A DNA stretch of 64,000 nucleotides from Liolophura sinensis (GCF_032854445.1 NC_088302.1:42164191-42228190), one strand, 5' to 3'. Shown: positions 48,132-60,211, numbered from the stretch's first letter. Translations and numbers: made by a program. The notes: generated by a model not told the origin, from the letters alone.

Positions 48132-51071
48132 CAAATTCGTAACTTAGCTAGTCGAAATTCGCTCCTGAAATTTTTATTTGGTTAACGAATGTAGCTGTAG
48201 TCTGGAATATAGTTTTCTGGTGTCCAAAATCCAATAACAAGAAACTAAAGTTACTAGACATTAAGGCTGCATTTGTTTTGTCGAAACACCATATCTCAAA
48301 TTCGTACTGAGTATTGATGACGCCTCTGTCAAAATTTACGAAGGAAGAAAAAAAGTGGAAAATTTGTAAAATTTGGAATAAGACCAGAAGGTAAGTCAAT
48401 TTTGGTGACTGTAGTATCAAGGTATTTACAAAAACTGCAGTAACTCCACAACTTCAAAAGTCAGAAAGTCATACTTTAAAAGAGTGGTTATACTCTTAAA
48501 CTATTTTGTGGCCACTTTATCAGAGTATTTCTAAAAGTACGAGTAGGCTATCTTACTAAAGCACTGCATATAACGTGGTGCATAAGACGAATAGTTCATA
48601 CTGGTTATTCAGGGTGTCGTCAATACCGTTGGACCTGGGTCAATTTCACGGAGCCCTGTGGGTGTTAAGTGTGTGAGTTATCATACACAATAAGAAGCAG
48701 AAAACATGGCCTGTTATTGTAGTTACGTGCGTTGAGCTCTTGGAGGGCTTCCAGGGAGCGTGACAAGAAAATTTAAAAAGAAAACAGGATGCTCTTTCTC
48801 GCATCACTTAGTATGGCAAAGAACAAGTAAATCAAGTAAGCATTAAAAACGTGTTAACCAGAGTAAGAATAGGCTGTATCATCTAAAGCTCAGAATAAGA
48901 CAAGAAGGGATGACAAAGAGGCTCTATTACTGATGCGTGACGTTTAAACTGTGTACTTTAAAGTTGCTTTATTAAGGATTAAGAAAGAGGTGGTTGGCAT
49001 GCCAGCTAGGCGTAGGAGCCTCTCAGCAACCTGCGGATAGTCGTGGATATCTCTTGAGCTATGTCCGGTTTCCTCCCACCATAATTCTGACCGCGGTCGT
49101 ATAAGTAAAATATTCTTCAGTACGCAGCAAAACACCAATCAAATAAATAAATAAATTAAGACAGTAACAGGAATGTGTCACACAGATGCACAAAAATATA
49201 TTTTTGATGAAGATCGGAAGTCATACAATAGTTCACAGATAACGTTTAATGAGACTAGAATTTTAATCTTCACTGTCTTTTGGAAGAGTACTAATGTACG
49301 AGTTACCAACCAAACCAAAATTAAAGCCATAGGTCATGTTAAGCGCGCAATGTGTCTTTACGATTATGGGGTAAAGCCAACTGTTCTATAGTCGTATTAT
49401 TTATGAGTATTGTTCCTTTTTAAGACATGATACGTATTGAAAATAAATTAGTGTGATAGTTGTCTTTACGGCTGAAGGGAAGTTCTTTCAATCTCGGGCC
49501 CGTGTGACGTATTGGGCATGATCAAAGGAGACTAACTAATGAAGGAATATTTCGTTACATGACATCTCTGTAAACTGGAACCGCGAAAATGTCAGCTGTT
49601 AGAAGACACAGGATACAGCTTCAAATGGCCTGTAAGCAGGTGCTCGTTTTGGGCCATTATCTGACACAAGAGAATGGAGGCTGGGCGCCATTAAGACTTT
49701 CTCGAACTGTGCGACTGCAATTGTCACCCTTTAGAAACGTGATATGTACGAACTGGACTGGCGGTCTCAAGTGAGGGAAATAAGCAATTTCACTAATGAA
49801 GAAACAGGAGAGAACGCTTGATCTAATTTTGTCTTGCTTTCGGGTTTTTTTATGGGATTAAAACTCTTGGCACACATTGATTCAAAATCGACACTTTCAC
49901 CACCGTGTGCATGAAAAAAAATCTTGTCGTCTGTGTTAATTCACCGCCCTTCTGGGCTTTTGACATTTGCAGCATCTTGTTCAAAAGAGTATTAAAAGTC
50001 TTGGCCTAATACAAAACTCATGGAACTTAAGTCCAAACTAATGTTAATACCGCCATTAACACCTAGTACACTCTTGGACAACTGGGTCCAGGATTGTAAA
50101 TCGCTGATGGTATCAGTGGTGTTAACCCTAGGAGTTTGATATTTATTACAGAGATTTCACATCCTTCGATATGTGTTAGGCCACATTTACAGTTACAGAA
50201 TTTAGCGGTAAATTTAAACCATGCCATACATTCACAGGAAATTTGTAGATTTTCTCGCGTTTACTGCTCGTGCAGTCTATCGTTCGTTGAAGGCCATATG
50301 TCTGTCACCAATATGGCATGCATATTGTATGTGGGAAAATTCATCAGTAACTTGTCAAATATTAATGGAACTTTGAATAAATCTGGATGATACTGTACTT
50401 TGTATGACATTGTTCTGTTTTGGAAGAGTTTGAAATCTAATCCGCCTCAGGCTCTGAATTTGTTTTCATTTGAACCATTTTGGTCATACATATCTAACCA
50501 TATGGACGACATGTATTTATGAATAAATTATTTCTTCTTACTGAAATGACGTTTTACTCATGTTTAAAGCTGTAACGATCCAATGATTGTACGACGGTGA
50601 TGTCACCGGAGCTGTCAGTCAAAAGTATTGACCATTTTAGCTTCGTCTCTTGTGATGTGCAATTTGTTGTTTATAAAATAGCACAACTGTCGTGTTCTAG
50701 GTATATGTGTAAATGCACTTAGAGTACATTCATGACTTTTCAAACGATCAATTTAATAAGTGGATTCTCATGATAAGCCGGCCAAGCAGTCAAGCAAGCA
50801 AGAATCCAAGCAATCGGTTGACCTATGTTGTCATTAGCTAACCACAAAAGTCCAAATTCTAACAGAATTCTCTTTTCTGAAATCTTGAATTTTTTTTTTA
50901 ATTCTACTGTAAAAATGACAAATTCCCCGCAATGCATGTATTTAAAGGGTTGATCTCACTCACATTTAGATGCAGTTCTGTAGAGCTCATTTGATATCCT
51001 TCCAATATGACAATAAGCTCGCTCTGGGAATGGAATATAATTAAGGAGAGTGTTGCCCCTCAAAACTCATA
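48132..51071. other. Gene-poor stretch with one SINE
   Basis: No exon supported. A 61-codon ATG frame at 49589-49774 shows no recognisable family. The SINE at 48998-49157 is listed separately. Confidence 0.5.
48998..49157 (+). mobile_element. SINE (family 1), truncated
   Basis: Has CAGCAACCTGCGGATAGTCG, CCGGTTTCCTCCCACCATAA, ATATTCTTCAGTACG and an ATCAAATAAATAAATAAA tail; the tRNA head is missing. Confidence 0.85.
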
Positions 51072-51092
51072 GGCCTCAGTGACAAACTAAAA

Positions 51093-51570
51093 AACCGTTT
51101 TTGGTCAGAAGTATTTGATTTTTGGGCAATGTTTCAATAAGAGCATATATGTGACACCTGGGAATGAGCTGTATCTGAAACCTTATGGTACAAAGATGAT
51201 ATTAGAATTTGCTACCAGTCAGTGTTTTGTAGACAGTGGTATTTAAAAGGTATTCGATATGTAAATGGCCTCTTAGATGCTAACGTGACAAGTTTAATGA
51301 ACTTTGGTGAATTTAGGATTAAATATCGAATTAGCACTAACTGTATGCAATATGCCAAAGAAAAGCCAGAAATCTAGAACATTAATCTTTTGAATGCAGT
51401 AGAAGTGATGAATTCTGGGGTGATATAAGTGAGTGGTTCAAAACTTCGTCCCATGGCCCAGTGAAACGAAACGGGTAGTTGTTTTGGGAATGGACAGCAC
51501 AGATAAGGCCTTTGACACCATGATAATCTTGGCTAAATTGTATATATGTTTTTAAATATGTTCTCAGATA
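51093..51570 (+). pseudogene. Decayed non-LTR retrotransposon (LINE) ORF2 C-terminal fragment
   Basis: The plus frame of 51093-51377 reads KNRFWSEVFDFW, a stop, then ETLWYKDDIRICYQSVFCR, QWYLKGIRYVNGLLDAN and FGEFRIKYRI-STNCMQYA, with two in-frame stops. FWxEVF, then xLWYNxxIRIxxxPVF, then WYxKGIxYVxDLL, then FxxFKxKYxIxTNxLQY is the usual region just after the reverse transcriptase domain of animal LINEs. At about 51475 a shifted frame (VVLGMDSTDKAFDTMIILAK) resembles the later LG...N..IILAK block. Dead copy. Confidence 0.65.
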
Positions 51571-51794
51571 ATAGTGGCAAATTGAAAGGGTGTAATATTG
51601 ATATACAAGGAAGGAACTAGCCTTTGACAGACAATGCTGACACAACTGTTTACATCTCAACCATCTTAAGGTGGAATATTGATGAAAGATTGTACGGTAC
51701 TGTATTGAAACAAATCTTAAATATAGCCGTCCTTCAAATACGTTACCTATAAAAAAAAACTGTCGTTAATAAAAACAATAATAAAAAAATTATT

Positions 51795-51988
51795 GGCCGA
51801 GGGGATTAACACGTCGGCACGGAGCAATGATTTAGGAGTGCCACCAGTGCTGTCGCTGTGAGGTCAAGTCCACCACATGCTGTCTTCCTCTTCGGCCGCG
51901 CGTGGGGAGGTCTGAGAGCAACGTGTGGATGGTCTTGGGTTTCCCCGGGCTCTGCCCGGTTTTGTTCTACCATAATGCCACAGAGGCC
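51795..51988 (+). mobile_element. SINE (family 1) with decayed head, tail missing
   Basis: A tRNA-like head (GGCCGAGGGGATTAACACG, GTGAGGTCAAGTCC) leads into CAACGTGTGGATGGTCTTGG and CTCTGCCCGGTTTTGTTCTA, then stops at ACCATAATGCC. Confidence 0.8.
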
Positions 51989-52009
51989 CCAGTTTTTATA
52001 TTATTGCAG

Positions 52010-52265
52010 GTTGACTGTCACTGTTATGTATGTATTTATGTTTGTGGTTATACGTCGTACTGAGCCACTGAAGTATCATGCGGAAGACACCAGACATGAC
52101 GCCCCACCCAGTCAATATACTGACACCAGGCCAACCAATCCTGTTTACTGGCCCTAACCTGAGTGCTGAGTGCCATTTCAGGTAGCCACAAGTACCATTT
52201 TTTAAAGTCTTTGATATGACACGACCCGCGTTTGATACCGGGTCTTCCGATTTCGAGGCGGACGC
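52010..52265 (-). mobile_element. SINE (family 2), reverse orientation
   Basis: Contains GAAGTATCATGCGGAAGACA, CCAGACATGACGCCCCACCC and AAAGTCTTTGATATGACACG; on the minus strand it begins with the tRNA-type head near 52262, with GGTATCAAACGCGGG. Confidence 0.75.
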
Positions 52266-52860
52266 TTGTAACTGTTATGGTAACACATTTTATACACAGT
52301 GGTAACCATTATCGATCTGAATGCCAAAGCCAGATTAGTATAAAAGCCATGGAACTTGACTGTATGATTACACTTTGGTATCATACTGAAGTAGAGAGGA
52401 TGCTTTTAAGCTGGGATAATTCTCAAGAATTTGTATTTTGGCTTTGATATTCAATAGTCAAGCTTTTTTCTTTTTTACTTGATTTGGCTATTGTTTGGCT
52501 AGAAGTCACATAGGAGCAAAATGGCTCATTAAATAGATTCTACATGAAGTTCAGAAGCTTTTTAGGCATACCATAAATACTAGCCTTGGAATTTATAAAT
52601 TAAAGGTGTATAAATTGGTTCAATGATGTCAAAGAGAGGTTCTGATCATTGTTTCAGAGCTTGTAATCTTAGAAAATTGGTTCCCCGTACCCCCAGGTGC
52701 AACGACGGAGGGGCAGGTCAAAGGAATGCTTGGTAACGTTCGTTAAACAAAGTTTTCAGATGATGAGCAAGTACAGATCTTGACCATTGCGTTACTAGGA
52801 AAAAGTGTTCATTGCATTTGTCAACATGCTGTGATTCGACCAGTTTATCGATTATTTATG

Positions 52861-53095
52861 AAGAATAGCTCAAATCATTACCTTTCAGCAAATATTAGAC
52901 TACTACTAGTGCTACTCTTAGTGTTAAAATGATTCTACCCGCTTTATATATTTTAGGAACTTTATTATCGATTTTGAACGTGGACACATCCACAGACAAC
53001 GCTGATATTTTGTGAAAAGCAATTATTCGATTGGATTTGCGATGATCAAGTTTTTGCCCCAATCTCCGGTGTAGCCTCTTTCAAAGACATTTTGT
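52861..53095. repeat. Dispersed repeat, copy 1 (partner at 61965-62225)
   Basis: Shares, in order, CCTTTCAG-AAATATT-GACTA, ACACATCCAC, TGATATTT-GTGAAAAG, TTGGATTTGC-TGATCAA-TTTT and TGTA-AGCC with the partner 9 kb away, in the same orientation. It is non-coding in both. Confidence 0.7.
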
Positions 53096-53925
53096 TTCAT
53101 GCCATCCATCTTGACTCCTCGCCGCTGAAATTTTGTTCGTTGCATTTCTAAATCAGGTTTTCACCTGTGTGGAAAGTCATGTAAAATTTAAAATTGACTG
53201 ACAATAGGCCAAGTGTAAAACAAGCTAGAACGAAAATGTTCTGTTAACATGTGAGTTTATTAAGTAAGACATACGAATGTGCTGCCGCAACCCAATTATA
53301 TTTTAACGATTTGCATAGGACCTATAAAGACATATCTTTTAATTTACAAAACCCATAATCAACTTTTGTCAACCAACTGTATATTTGTTTGCATGAATGT
53401 ACATGGTTGTATATATATACTTCACTCATGGTGAGATATATCACAAATACTTAACCATAAATATTATATAAACACCTGTTCACTTAATGTCAGCTTAATG
53501 TGTTGGTTGAAAACAGGTATTTGCATTGTTTTCCTGAAAGTATTTTCTAGACATTTAGCAAAGTTCTTTGCAAAACGACCAAGTTTCCCTGACTTTTTTC
53601 GCATATACGAACATTATCTGGGAATGTATGTTTGCAGGCGCGTGACTAGGTGTTAGCTGAATAATAATTAGTTACAGTTGACGCGTACCATCGAGGAAGG
53701 TGGCAGAAACATTCAAACTGACCATATCCATTGACTCTAGGAGTGACCCCTCCCCCCCTCCAATACAGGTCCCCCACCCCACCGATCTTTCTGGCTTTGC
53801 ATGAACCATATCATACTCGATGTCATTTTGACAGTGTTTTGACCACCTCTGTACAATGCATTGACCAAGACGAATGAGAAAAATCAAACATATACCACTA
53901 GGATCGCACGCGACTGAGAATTGAT

Positions 53926-53962
53926 ACCTACCTACCTGTCTACTTAACTACCTACCTACCAA
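53926..53962. repeat. CCTA tetranucleotide microsatellite
   Basis: Imperfect CCTA/CTAC repeats (ACCTACCTACCTGTCTACTT and on). Confidence 0.9.
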
Positions 53963-54809
53963 GTACATAGAAGAAATCCAACTCCTTTGAACTAAAACTA
54001 GAAAGGTTTGATTTTGCCAAGTATGTTCAAAACTGGCTGGCCTGCCTACCTAAATAGAACACATATTCTTTTTACATATATTAGAATCAGGTCAGCTGCC
54101 ATCATTTGGTATATAATGGCAGAATACATGTCAAACCTGCCCAGCGCAATCTCTAGTGTGATCAGTATTGGCGAAATAGAAGTTCCTTCCAACGTGACTA
54201 CGTTTTAACAGAAAACCCGATTGGAATAATAATAATAACCAGCCCTCTTTCTATCTACATGTGAGAAGATCTGGACGTCTAGCCTTTCAAAGCGTTCACT
54301 AAGGGACTGGTGCAATATTTATTTATTTATTTAACTGTTTTTTAATGTCGTATAATAAACCATTGAGAGTAAAACACGATTAGTTACTAAACCTCGAAAA
54401 AGGAGAAGAGAGATCTCTATTACGGCATTTTATTTTGCCATCATAAAGGAGAACAAAATTTAAACGTGAGCATTACGGACACATATGCAGGTATGCAGAC
54501 AAAACCATGAAATGCAGCTTATATGCTATATAAACGTGTGACATAGTCTAAGGAGAGTAAAACAGTAAAACGTTATGACAGCCAGACAATATCTAAACAG
54601 TATTTAAACAATTTTACTGGCTTTCAGGCAAAGGATAAGAGATAGACATAATAGATATGTTGACAGGCCAACTAAATACAGGCTAAGCCATACAGGTATA
54701 GGAGAAGGCAACAACAAAATACAGGCCAAGCCATAGAGGTATAGGAGAAGGCAGCAACAAAATACAGGCTAAGCCATACAGGTATAGGAGAAGGCAACAA
54801 CAAAATAAA

Positions 54810-55156
54810 TGAGTGAGTGAGTGCTTGGGGTTTAACGTCGTACTCAACAATTTTTCAGTCATATGACGACGAAGGAATCATTTGGGTGCATGCAATGTGC
54901 ATCCTTGTTGCAGGACGGATTTCCACCGCTCTTTTATTTAGTGCTGCATCACTGAGACGACTTACCGAAGGCAAGTGAGCCGCCCCGCCCGAGCCATTAT
55001 ACTGATACGGGTCAACCAGTCGTTGCACTATCCCCTTCATGCTGAACGCCAAGCGAGGAAGTTACAACTTCCTCTTTTAAAGTCTTAGGTGTGACTCGAC
55101 CAAGGATTGATCCTGGATCTACCGGACGCTCTACCAACTGTGCTATCCGGGCTGGT
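54810..55156 (-). mobile_element. Full-length SINE (family 2)
   Basis: Minus-strand order: a tRNA-like head (GGATAGCACAGTTGG, GGATCAATCC), a body ending TCATATGACTGAAAAATTGT, then TTGAGTACGACGTTAAACCC and a CACTCACTCATTT tail. It is bounded by CAAAATAAA at 54801-54809 and 55157-55165. Confidence 0.88.
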
Positions 55157-55165
55157 CAAAATAAA

Positions 55166-55423
55166 TGAGTGAGTGAGTACTTGGGGTTTAACGTCGTACT
55201 CAACAATTTTTCAGTTATATGACGACGAAAGAATCATTAGGGTGCATGTACGTGTAATGTGCCTCCTAGTTGCAGGACGGATTTCCACCGCTCTTTTATT
55301 TAGTGCAGCTTCACTGAGACGACTTACCGAAGGCAAGTAAGCCTCCCCTCCCGAGCCATTATACTGATACGGGTCAACCATTCGTTGCACTGTCCCCTTC
55401 ATGCTGAACGCCAAGCGTGGCAG
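55166..55423 (-). mobile_element. 5'-truncated SINE (family 2)
   Basis: Nearly the same body as the neighbouring copy but ends at GCTGAACGCCAAGCGTGGCA without the tRNA head. Bounded by CAAAATAAA at 55157-55165 and 55429-55437. Confidence 0.85.
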
Positions 55424-55690
55424 AACAACAAAATAAAGGCTAAGCCATACAGGTATAGGAGAAAGCACCAACGAAATACAGGCTAAGCCATACAGGTATA
55501 GCAGAAGGCAACAACAAAACACAGGCCAAGCCATACAGGTATAGGAGAATGCATCAACAAAATACAGGCTAAGCCATACAGATATAGGAGAGACAACAAC
55601 AAAATACAGGTTAAGCCATACAGGTATAGGAGAAGGCAACAACAAAATACAGGCTAAGCCATACAGATATAGGAGAAGGCAAGAACAAAA

Positions 55691-56778
55691 TATTCATACT
55701 TTGTATTCAAGGCCAATGTTAAAAGATGTGGAAATATATATCAAAGTGACACTTTCGTTTTTCGGAATGACACTACCGTGTATTACGCTACATATGCAGT
55801 GTAACACAAGGTTCTAGACAATTTCGTGGACGAGAAACCGATAAAAACTGTGCGGAACTTTTGTCCTACGAGGTCTTTGTCTTCGATTCTTAGTCCACAA
55901 ATCAGCTTGCGTTCACACAAACAGTTTGAAGGAACCGACACACGCGTACACTGTTTGGTGTTACAAACTGATGTTCGATGTAAACATGAAAACGAAAAAC
56001 GGATTGACACGTCTTCCACGTTAATTAACCAGTGAGTCATTTCATTCCTTGAATTACTGTTCATTGTTGTACACAAACGTTTAACACGATGGGAGTAAGA
56101 GAGCCACATATTCAAACTTACAGTTCAGATATTACTTATGAAGTTTTAATTCATGGTAATTTACCCATTCTATTTTCTGAAGACCAAAAAACGCAGCTAC
56201 GTGGTATATTAAAACGTAATGTCGGACACGATACAAGTCGGCAGCTTGAAAGTCACATGATAAGGAGAGGAAAACATAAAAATGATGCTAAAATCAGATA
56301 TGTTCTACAAAAGAAAGCGATGCATGTCTACTAAATTTCAGTAAATATAAACATATGCATTTAATCTGATTTATGAATATATATTAGAAATATAAATATG
56401 ATCAATTAAGTCCAAGGTGAACACATTTGTTAGCTGATAGAAGGAAATTCTTGTGCAGATATATTTGTTAAACATGTGTTCATCATCATTCGTGACATAG
56501 GTCCCAAATGCCCAACATACACAAATTGTTTTCAAGCGCCTTTTCTCTTTAAAGAAATATCAAATTAATATCTTTTCGCACTCTTTGATCCGAACTATGT
56601 AATTCTAATGTTTTCTCCACCTTTAACAAAGGAGAAAGCCCTCTGCCTGGTGGCGTTTCAGGTTTAGGTGTCTCAGTGAGTTATTTAACAATTTAATGGG
56701 CGCTTTGGTAATTCTTGTGAATCAGCATCTTTGTATAAGAGTTTTTTGCGAGCAAAGTATTTGTATCACCTCAACATA
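55691..56778. other. Unassigned; one 81-codon ATG frame
   Basis: An ATG frame at 56089-56334 (plus) begins MGVREPHIQTYSSDITYEVL and is Lys/Arg-rich at the end. I do not recognise it, and no splice or promoter support is evident. It may be chance. Confidence 0.2.
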
Positions 56779-56949
56779 TTTATTTATTTATTTGATTGTT
56801 GTTTTACGCCGTACTCAAGGATATTTCACTTATACCACGGCGGCCAACGTTATGGTGGGAGGAAACCGTGCAGAGCCCGGGGGAACCCAAGACCATCCGC
56901 AGGTTGCTGATAGACCTTCCCACATACGGCCGCAGAGGAAGCCAGCATG
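56779..56949 (-). mobile_element. SINE (family 1), truncated, with target duplication
   Basis: It starts with ATTTATTTATTTATTTGATT and ends at GCAGAGGAAGCCAGCATG. Flanks ACCTCAACATA (56768-56778) and ACCTCAATATA (56950-56960) form an 11-bp target duplication with one mismatch. Confidence 0.88.
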
Positions 56950-56960
56950 ACCTCAATATA

Positions 56961-58627
56961 AGCCTGACAGATAAGGATTATTAGACATGATTATAAAACA
57001 AAGCCGTTTTTATGACTTGCGAATATAAAGATGTTAACAAAGGCATTTTAATGGCACGTATACAATGTATCCCCGTTTTTCATCTGTTTATATGCTGTAC
57101 GAAAACGGTATTTTATGTTTTTGTACCGTATCCTTCCCTTGTTGTCTAGTCAAAGAGTCACTTGACTTGTATGCACATTGATTAGATTTTCTTCTGATTC
57201 ATAAGCCACAAATTACTAAACTTTCTATGTTTATTAGATATCTGTAGAACTTCACAATGAAAGATACAAAATTTGTATGTCTAACTTGTTCTCTAAGCTA
57301 TATCTTTATGTGTAAATCAATCATGGGCAATGAACAAAACGGATTCTTCTAAAACCCCCATCCACCATCACCTCACCGTTACGCATCGTGTTTATCAGAA
57401 GCAGGCCTTGTTCCTTTTGTCACTACCTAATTGAGGTACGGTCATTTCAATTAATGCAACGCCTCCCGACGGTTTTGTAACAGCAGTTCCTTTTTGAGTA
57501 CTTGTATTCTTTTTTTGTTGTTACATAAACACGACAAAGGCTGTAAGGTGTTAATTTAAAATTGTTTCAATGTTTACAGGGACTTTGCCCATAATGTGAT
57601 TTCAGTGGTACCATTTTTGCAATGTTGACTTACATTAGTGGTCTATGCATGTGGGCTAACAAGAAAACCCACTGACATTACTCATCGCTAGGGCTAAATT
57701 CTGGTCACTGTATATCGGACCGCGGAAGAAAGAATGCGTAGATTAATGAATGATTGAGGTTTGCGGTTCGGGACAAATGATAAACTAATATAAAAATGCA
57801 AACAACATATAATATTATTAAAAGAACTTTCCACACAGAGAGTAAAACTACTACAGCAGCTACGAAAGTGTAGATGTTGAAAAATTAAGCGTAAAACACC
57901 AATCAAATAAACAAATACTACAACAATGAAGAAAAACAGCTCCCTCTCACGAATGTTTCGTGAAGGACGGACGTGTCGATAACGGTAAGGGTAACGATCG
58001 GTCCATTCATCCTTCATGCGATATGGACTTCGCGAAAGTAAAAAAAACAAAATCCCAGCTTCGCCCCTATCTGTGTTCTTATTTCTCCCCATCATCAGAA
58101 ACCAGATAACCATACAGGTAATTTTCGCTGAACACGTGTATCCGTTCAGCTAACTAAAACTCCTCAGGCTCTCATTTCTGGCGGCAGCTATATAAAGGCG
58201 TTATGAGGACAGCTGTGTTTACAGACCATCGGTTGTGATTCTATTTACTAAATAGATAATAATTTTATGACCAGGATGTAGGAACAGTCTGATTGTACTT
58301 TCTCATTATCTGTATCAATTATACCAACATACCAAATCACCTAATATATATATTGTTTGTCTTTCATTTTTTCTTTCTTTATTTAATATATGGTTTTATC
58401 TTTGCAAGACAGATTTGCCAACTAATCCTGCATGCCAAACAAAGGCCATTGTTCTTCTCCAAGGTTATACATTTTCAAAATATCTTCCACATTCTTGGCG
58501 AGGTTATGCACTCAGAATTGTGGGTTATATTACTAATGACGTTATAAAACATCGCTGACATAACAAAGCAATACACACTCGTTCATCAAGCAACAAATAT
58601 GTGGTGCATAGGCTCTCATTTAGTCTA
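56961..58627. other. No gene recognised
   Basis: AT-rich. A family-1 SINE tail (GCGTAAAACACCAATCAAAT) lies at 57889-57920. Confidence 0.5.
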
Positions 58628-58880
58628 GGGAGCTCTGTGACCGAGCGATTAGAGTACTCGCTCAGCACAATGACTCCGAAGCCATTCACAAATCCCGTAC
58701 TTGTGAGTTCAAATCCAGCTCATTCTGGCTTTAAGTTACCCTACAATGGGGAATGTTTGCTCTGGGCACTCGGGTATTTTGCATCACCGAACCTGACCGT
58801 TCTCAACACGCGACGTTAAAGCACCATGCAATCAAATATAAGAAAAAATAAACAAATAAATAAACAAATAAATAATTATG
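58628..58880 (+). mobile_element. tRNA-derived SINE (family 3)
   Basis: It begins GGGAGCTCTGTGACCGAGCG with an A-box-like region, a B-box-like GTGAGTTCAAATCC at 58708-58721, a body ending CGACGTTAAAGCACCATGCA and an AAATAAACAAATAAATAAAC tail. The head resembles a Ser/Leu-type tRNA with a long variable arm, but it is not a complete tRNA. Confidence 0.8.
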
Positions 58881-59078
58881 ACTAAGTAGATATGGAAACA
58901 ATAACATCGAAAGAAAGCCATTTGGTCGTATCACAATTTAATGCAATATGTAACTAGGTTTCAACGGAAACATTTTCATATTTTTCTTAAAAAAATCAAA
59001 AGGTTAAAGAATAAACCCCAACTTTCGGGTGGTTATAGCACAGTTTCTTGTTACCCGGCACCAGGCCAGTGGACTGTC

Positions 59079-60092
59079 TCAAGACACGGCGGTGAAGTTC
59101 TCTGTCGTCGGGTGCTGATATTGGCCGAGGGAGATAGGCGAACAGATTGGGGAATGCGTGAATTTTGGTGGAGAGAAGTTCTGTGGATAATTGCCCGTTC
59201 CGAGATAATAGCAGTGGGGTGATGGAATCTGAGGTGGTGACCACATCATACAGGCAGCGGTGCCCAGGTACGGGTGGTAAGCCATGGGAGATGACGTCAT
59301 TGGCACGTATCCCATATCATATCCATATTTCAGCGGGGAACAATACCCCATATTCACCTCTTTTGTGATTTTTCGGGCACGTCGTCTAGCCTGACGCCGA
59401 CGGAAGTCCCCTTTGGCGAAGTCCTCTATGCAAGAAGGATGAATGGACCAATAGTTGCCCTTACCGTTGTCGGCACGCCCGTTTTTCATGAAGCATTCGT
59501 TGAGAGAGAGGTTGTGGCGGACGCTGTTTCTCCAGGCTTTCTCTCTGTTGTTGTAGTAGGGGAAATTGTCCATGATGTACTGGTAGATGTCGGCCAGAAT
59601 CAGTTTTCTCTCAGGTGACTGGAGAATCGCCATTGATATCAGGGCAATATAGGAATGCTCCGGTTTCTCCTCTTTCCTACTTGAGGCGCAGTTGTTGGAT
59701 GGAAAGGCCTCTTCGTGCAAGCTGGTAGCCGAGGAAATGCTCCCATTTGAATGGATTGGTGGAGATGTGTTTTTTGTCACTTCAGAAGCCGGAAAAGTCA
59801 GGTTTGAAAATCTCGACACGACAAAAGTTTGTCCTTGGTTTGCTGACGTACTCACTTTCTCCAAATGGCCTCCAGCTGGGGACACGGTTTTCGCTTGTTT
59901 GTCCAGGGATAGGAGTATCTGAGCGATCGATTCCGTTTCTGGCGAAGAGGAGGAAGATGATGAGAACATACTTTCGGTCTCTGACTTTGGAGAAGAAAGT
60001 TGAGTTTCTCCAAAACTTGTATTAAAAGTGGCGGCTTGTCGACTGCGGCTGATGTTATTGCCCATAAGGTCGTCAATACTGAAGGTAAGCAT
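59079..60092 (-). CDS. foxQ2: Forkhead transcription factor FoxQ2
   Basis: Nuclear DNA-binding regulator; FoxQ2 genes usually act in anterior/apical ectoderm patterning of invertebrate larvae. One exon, 337 aa. The forkhead domain spans about 143-237: SYIALISMAILQSPERKLIL, DIYQYIMDNFPYYNN, KAWRNSVRHNLSLNECF, GRADNGKGNYWSIHP and DFRRRQARRRARK. The DIYQYIMDNFPYYNN and DFRRRQARRRAR blocks are FoxQ2-type. At the usual KPPYSYIAL start it has KPEHSYIAL, an unusual change. The extreme N-terminus FSIDDLM (4-10) fits an EH1-type Groucho-binding motif. The flanks are Ser-rich (40-50) and the C-terminus Pro/Tyr-rich. The ATG context is CACACCACCATGC. CCAAT and TATA elements lie about 90-120 bp upstream. 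Which FoxQ2 paralogue this is cannot be said. Confidence 0.93.
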   Translation of the reverse strand: MLTFSIDDLMGNNISRSRQAATFNTSFGETQLSSPKSETESMFSSSSSSSPETESIAQILLSLDKQAKTVSPAGGHLEKVSTSANQGQTFVVSRFSNLTFPASEVTKNTSPPIHSNGSISSATSLHEEAFPSNNCASSRKEEKPEHSYIALISMAILQSPERKLILADIYQYIMDNFPYYNNREKAWRNSVRHNLSLNECFMKNGRADNGKGNYWSIHPSCIEDFAKGDFRRRQARRRARKITKEVNMGYCSPLKYGYDMGYVPMTSSPMAYHPYLGTAACMMWSPPQIPSPHCYYLGTGNYPQNFSPPKFTHSPICSPISLGQYQHPTTENFTAVS

Positions 60093-60180
60093 GGTGGTGT
60101 GGTTTGACCGATCGTTAGATTCTGGATATCCTTTGGTAAAGTCGACTGCGTTTTGTTTCGAACATCAGAAGGCCTTTTGA

Positions 60181-60211
60181 TTTATATAAATGAGTTCGGG
60201 TTTCTGATTGG
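60181..60211 (-). promoter_or_regulatory. TATA and CCAAT boxes of foxQ2
   Basis: On the minus strand CCAAT (60207-60211, in CAGCCAATC) is followed 18 bp later by TATATAAA (60181-60188), about 90 bp before the ATG at 60092. Spacing is somewhat short for CCAAT but the order fits a core promoter. Confidence 0.5.

Larger units (their letters stand above)
52266..54677. other. Gene-poor stretch
   Basis: No coding exon recognised. It contains one copy of a dispersed repeat (52861-53095) and a CCTA microsatellite. Confidence 0.5.
54678..55690. repeat. 43-bp minisatellite split by two SINEs
   Basis: The unit ACAGGCTAAGCCATACAGGT plus ATAGGAGAAGGCAACAACAA plus AAT occurs three times at 54678-54806 and about six times at 55425-55690. 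The interruption (54810-55423) is two SINE copies. A 144-codon minus-strand frame across the right block, with recurring PIPVWLSLYFVV, is only the repeat read through. Confidence 0.93.

Noticed and set aside
55211-55645. 144-codon minus frame rich in hydrophobic repeats (PIPVWLSLYFVV)
   Set aside because: It is the 43-bp minisatellite plus a SINE read through; no real membrane protein.
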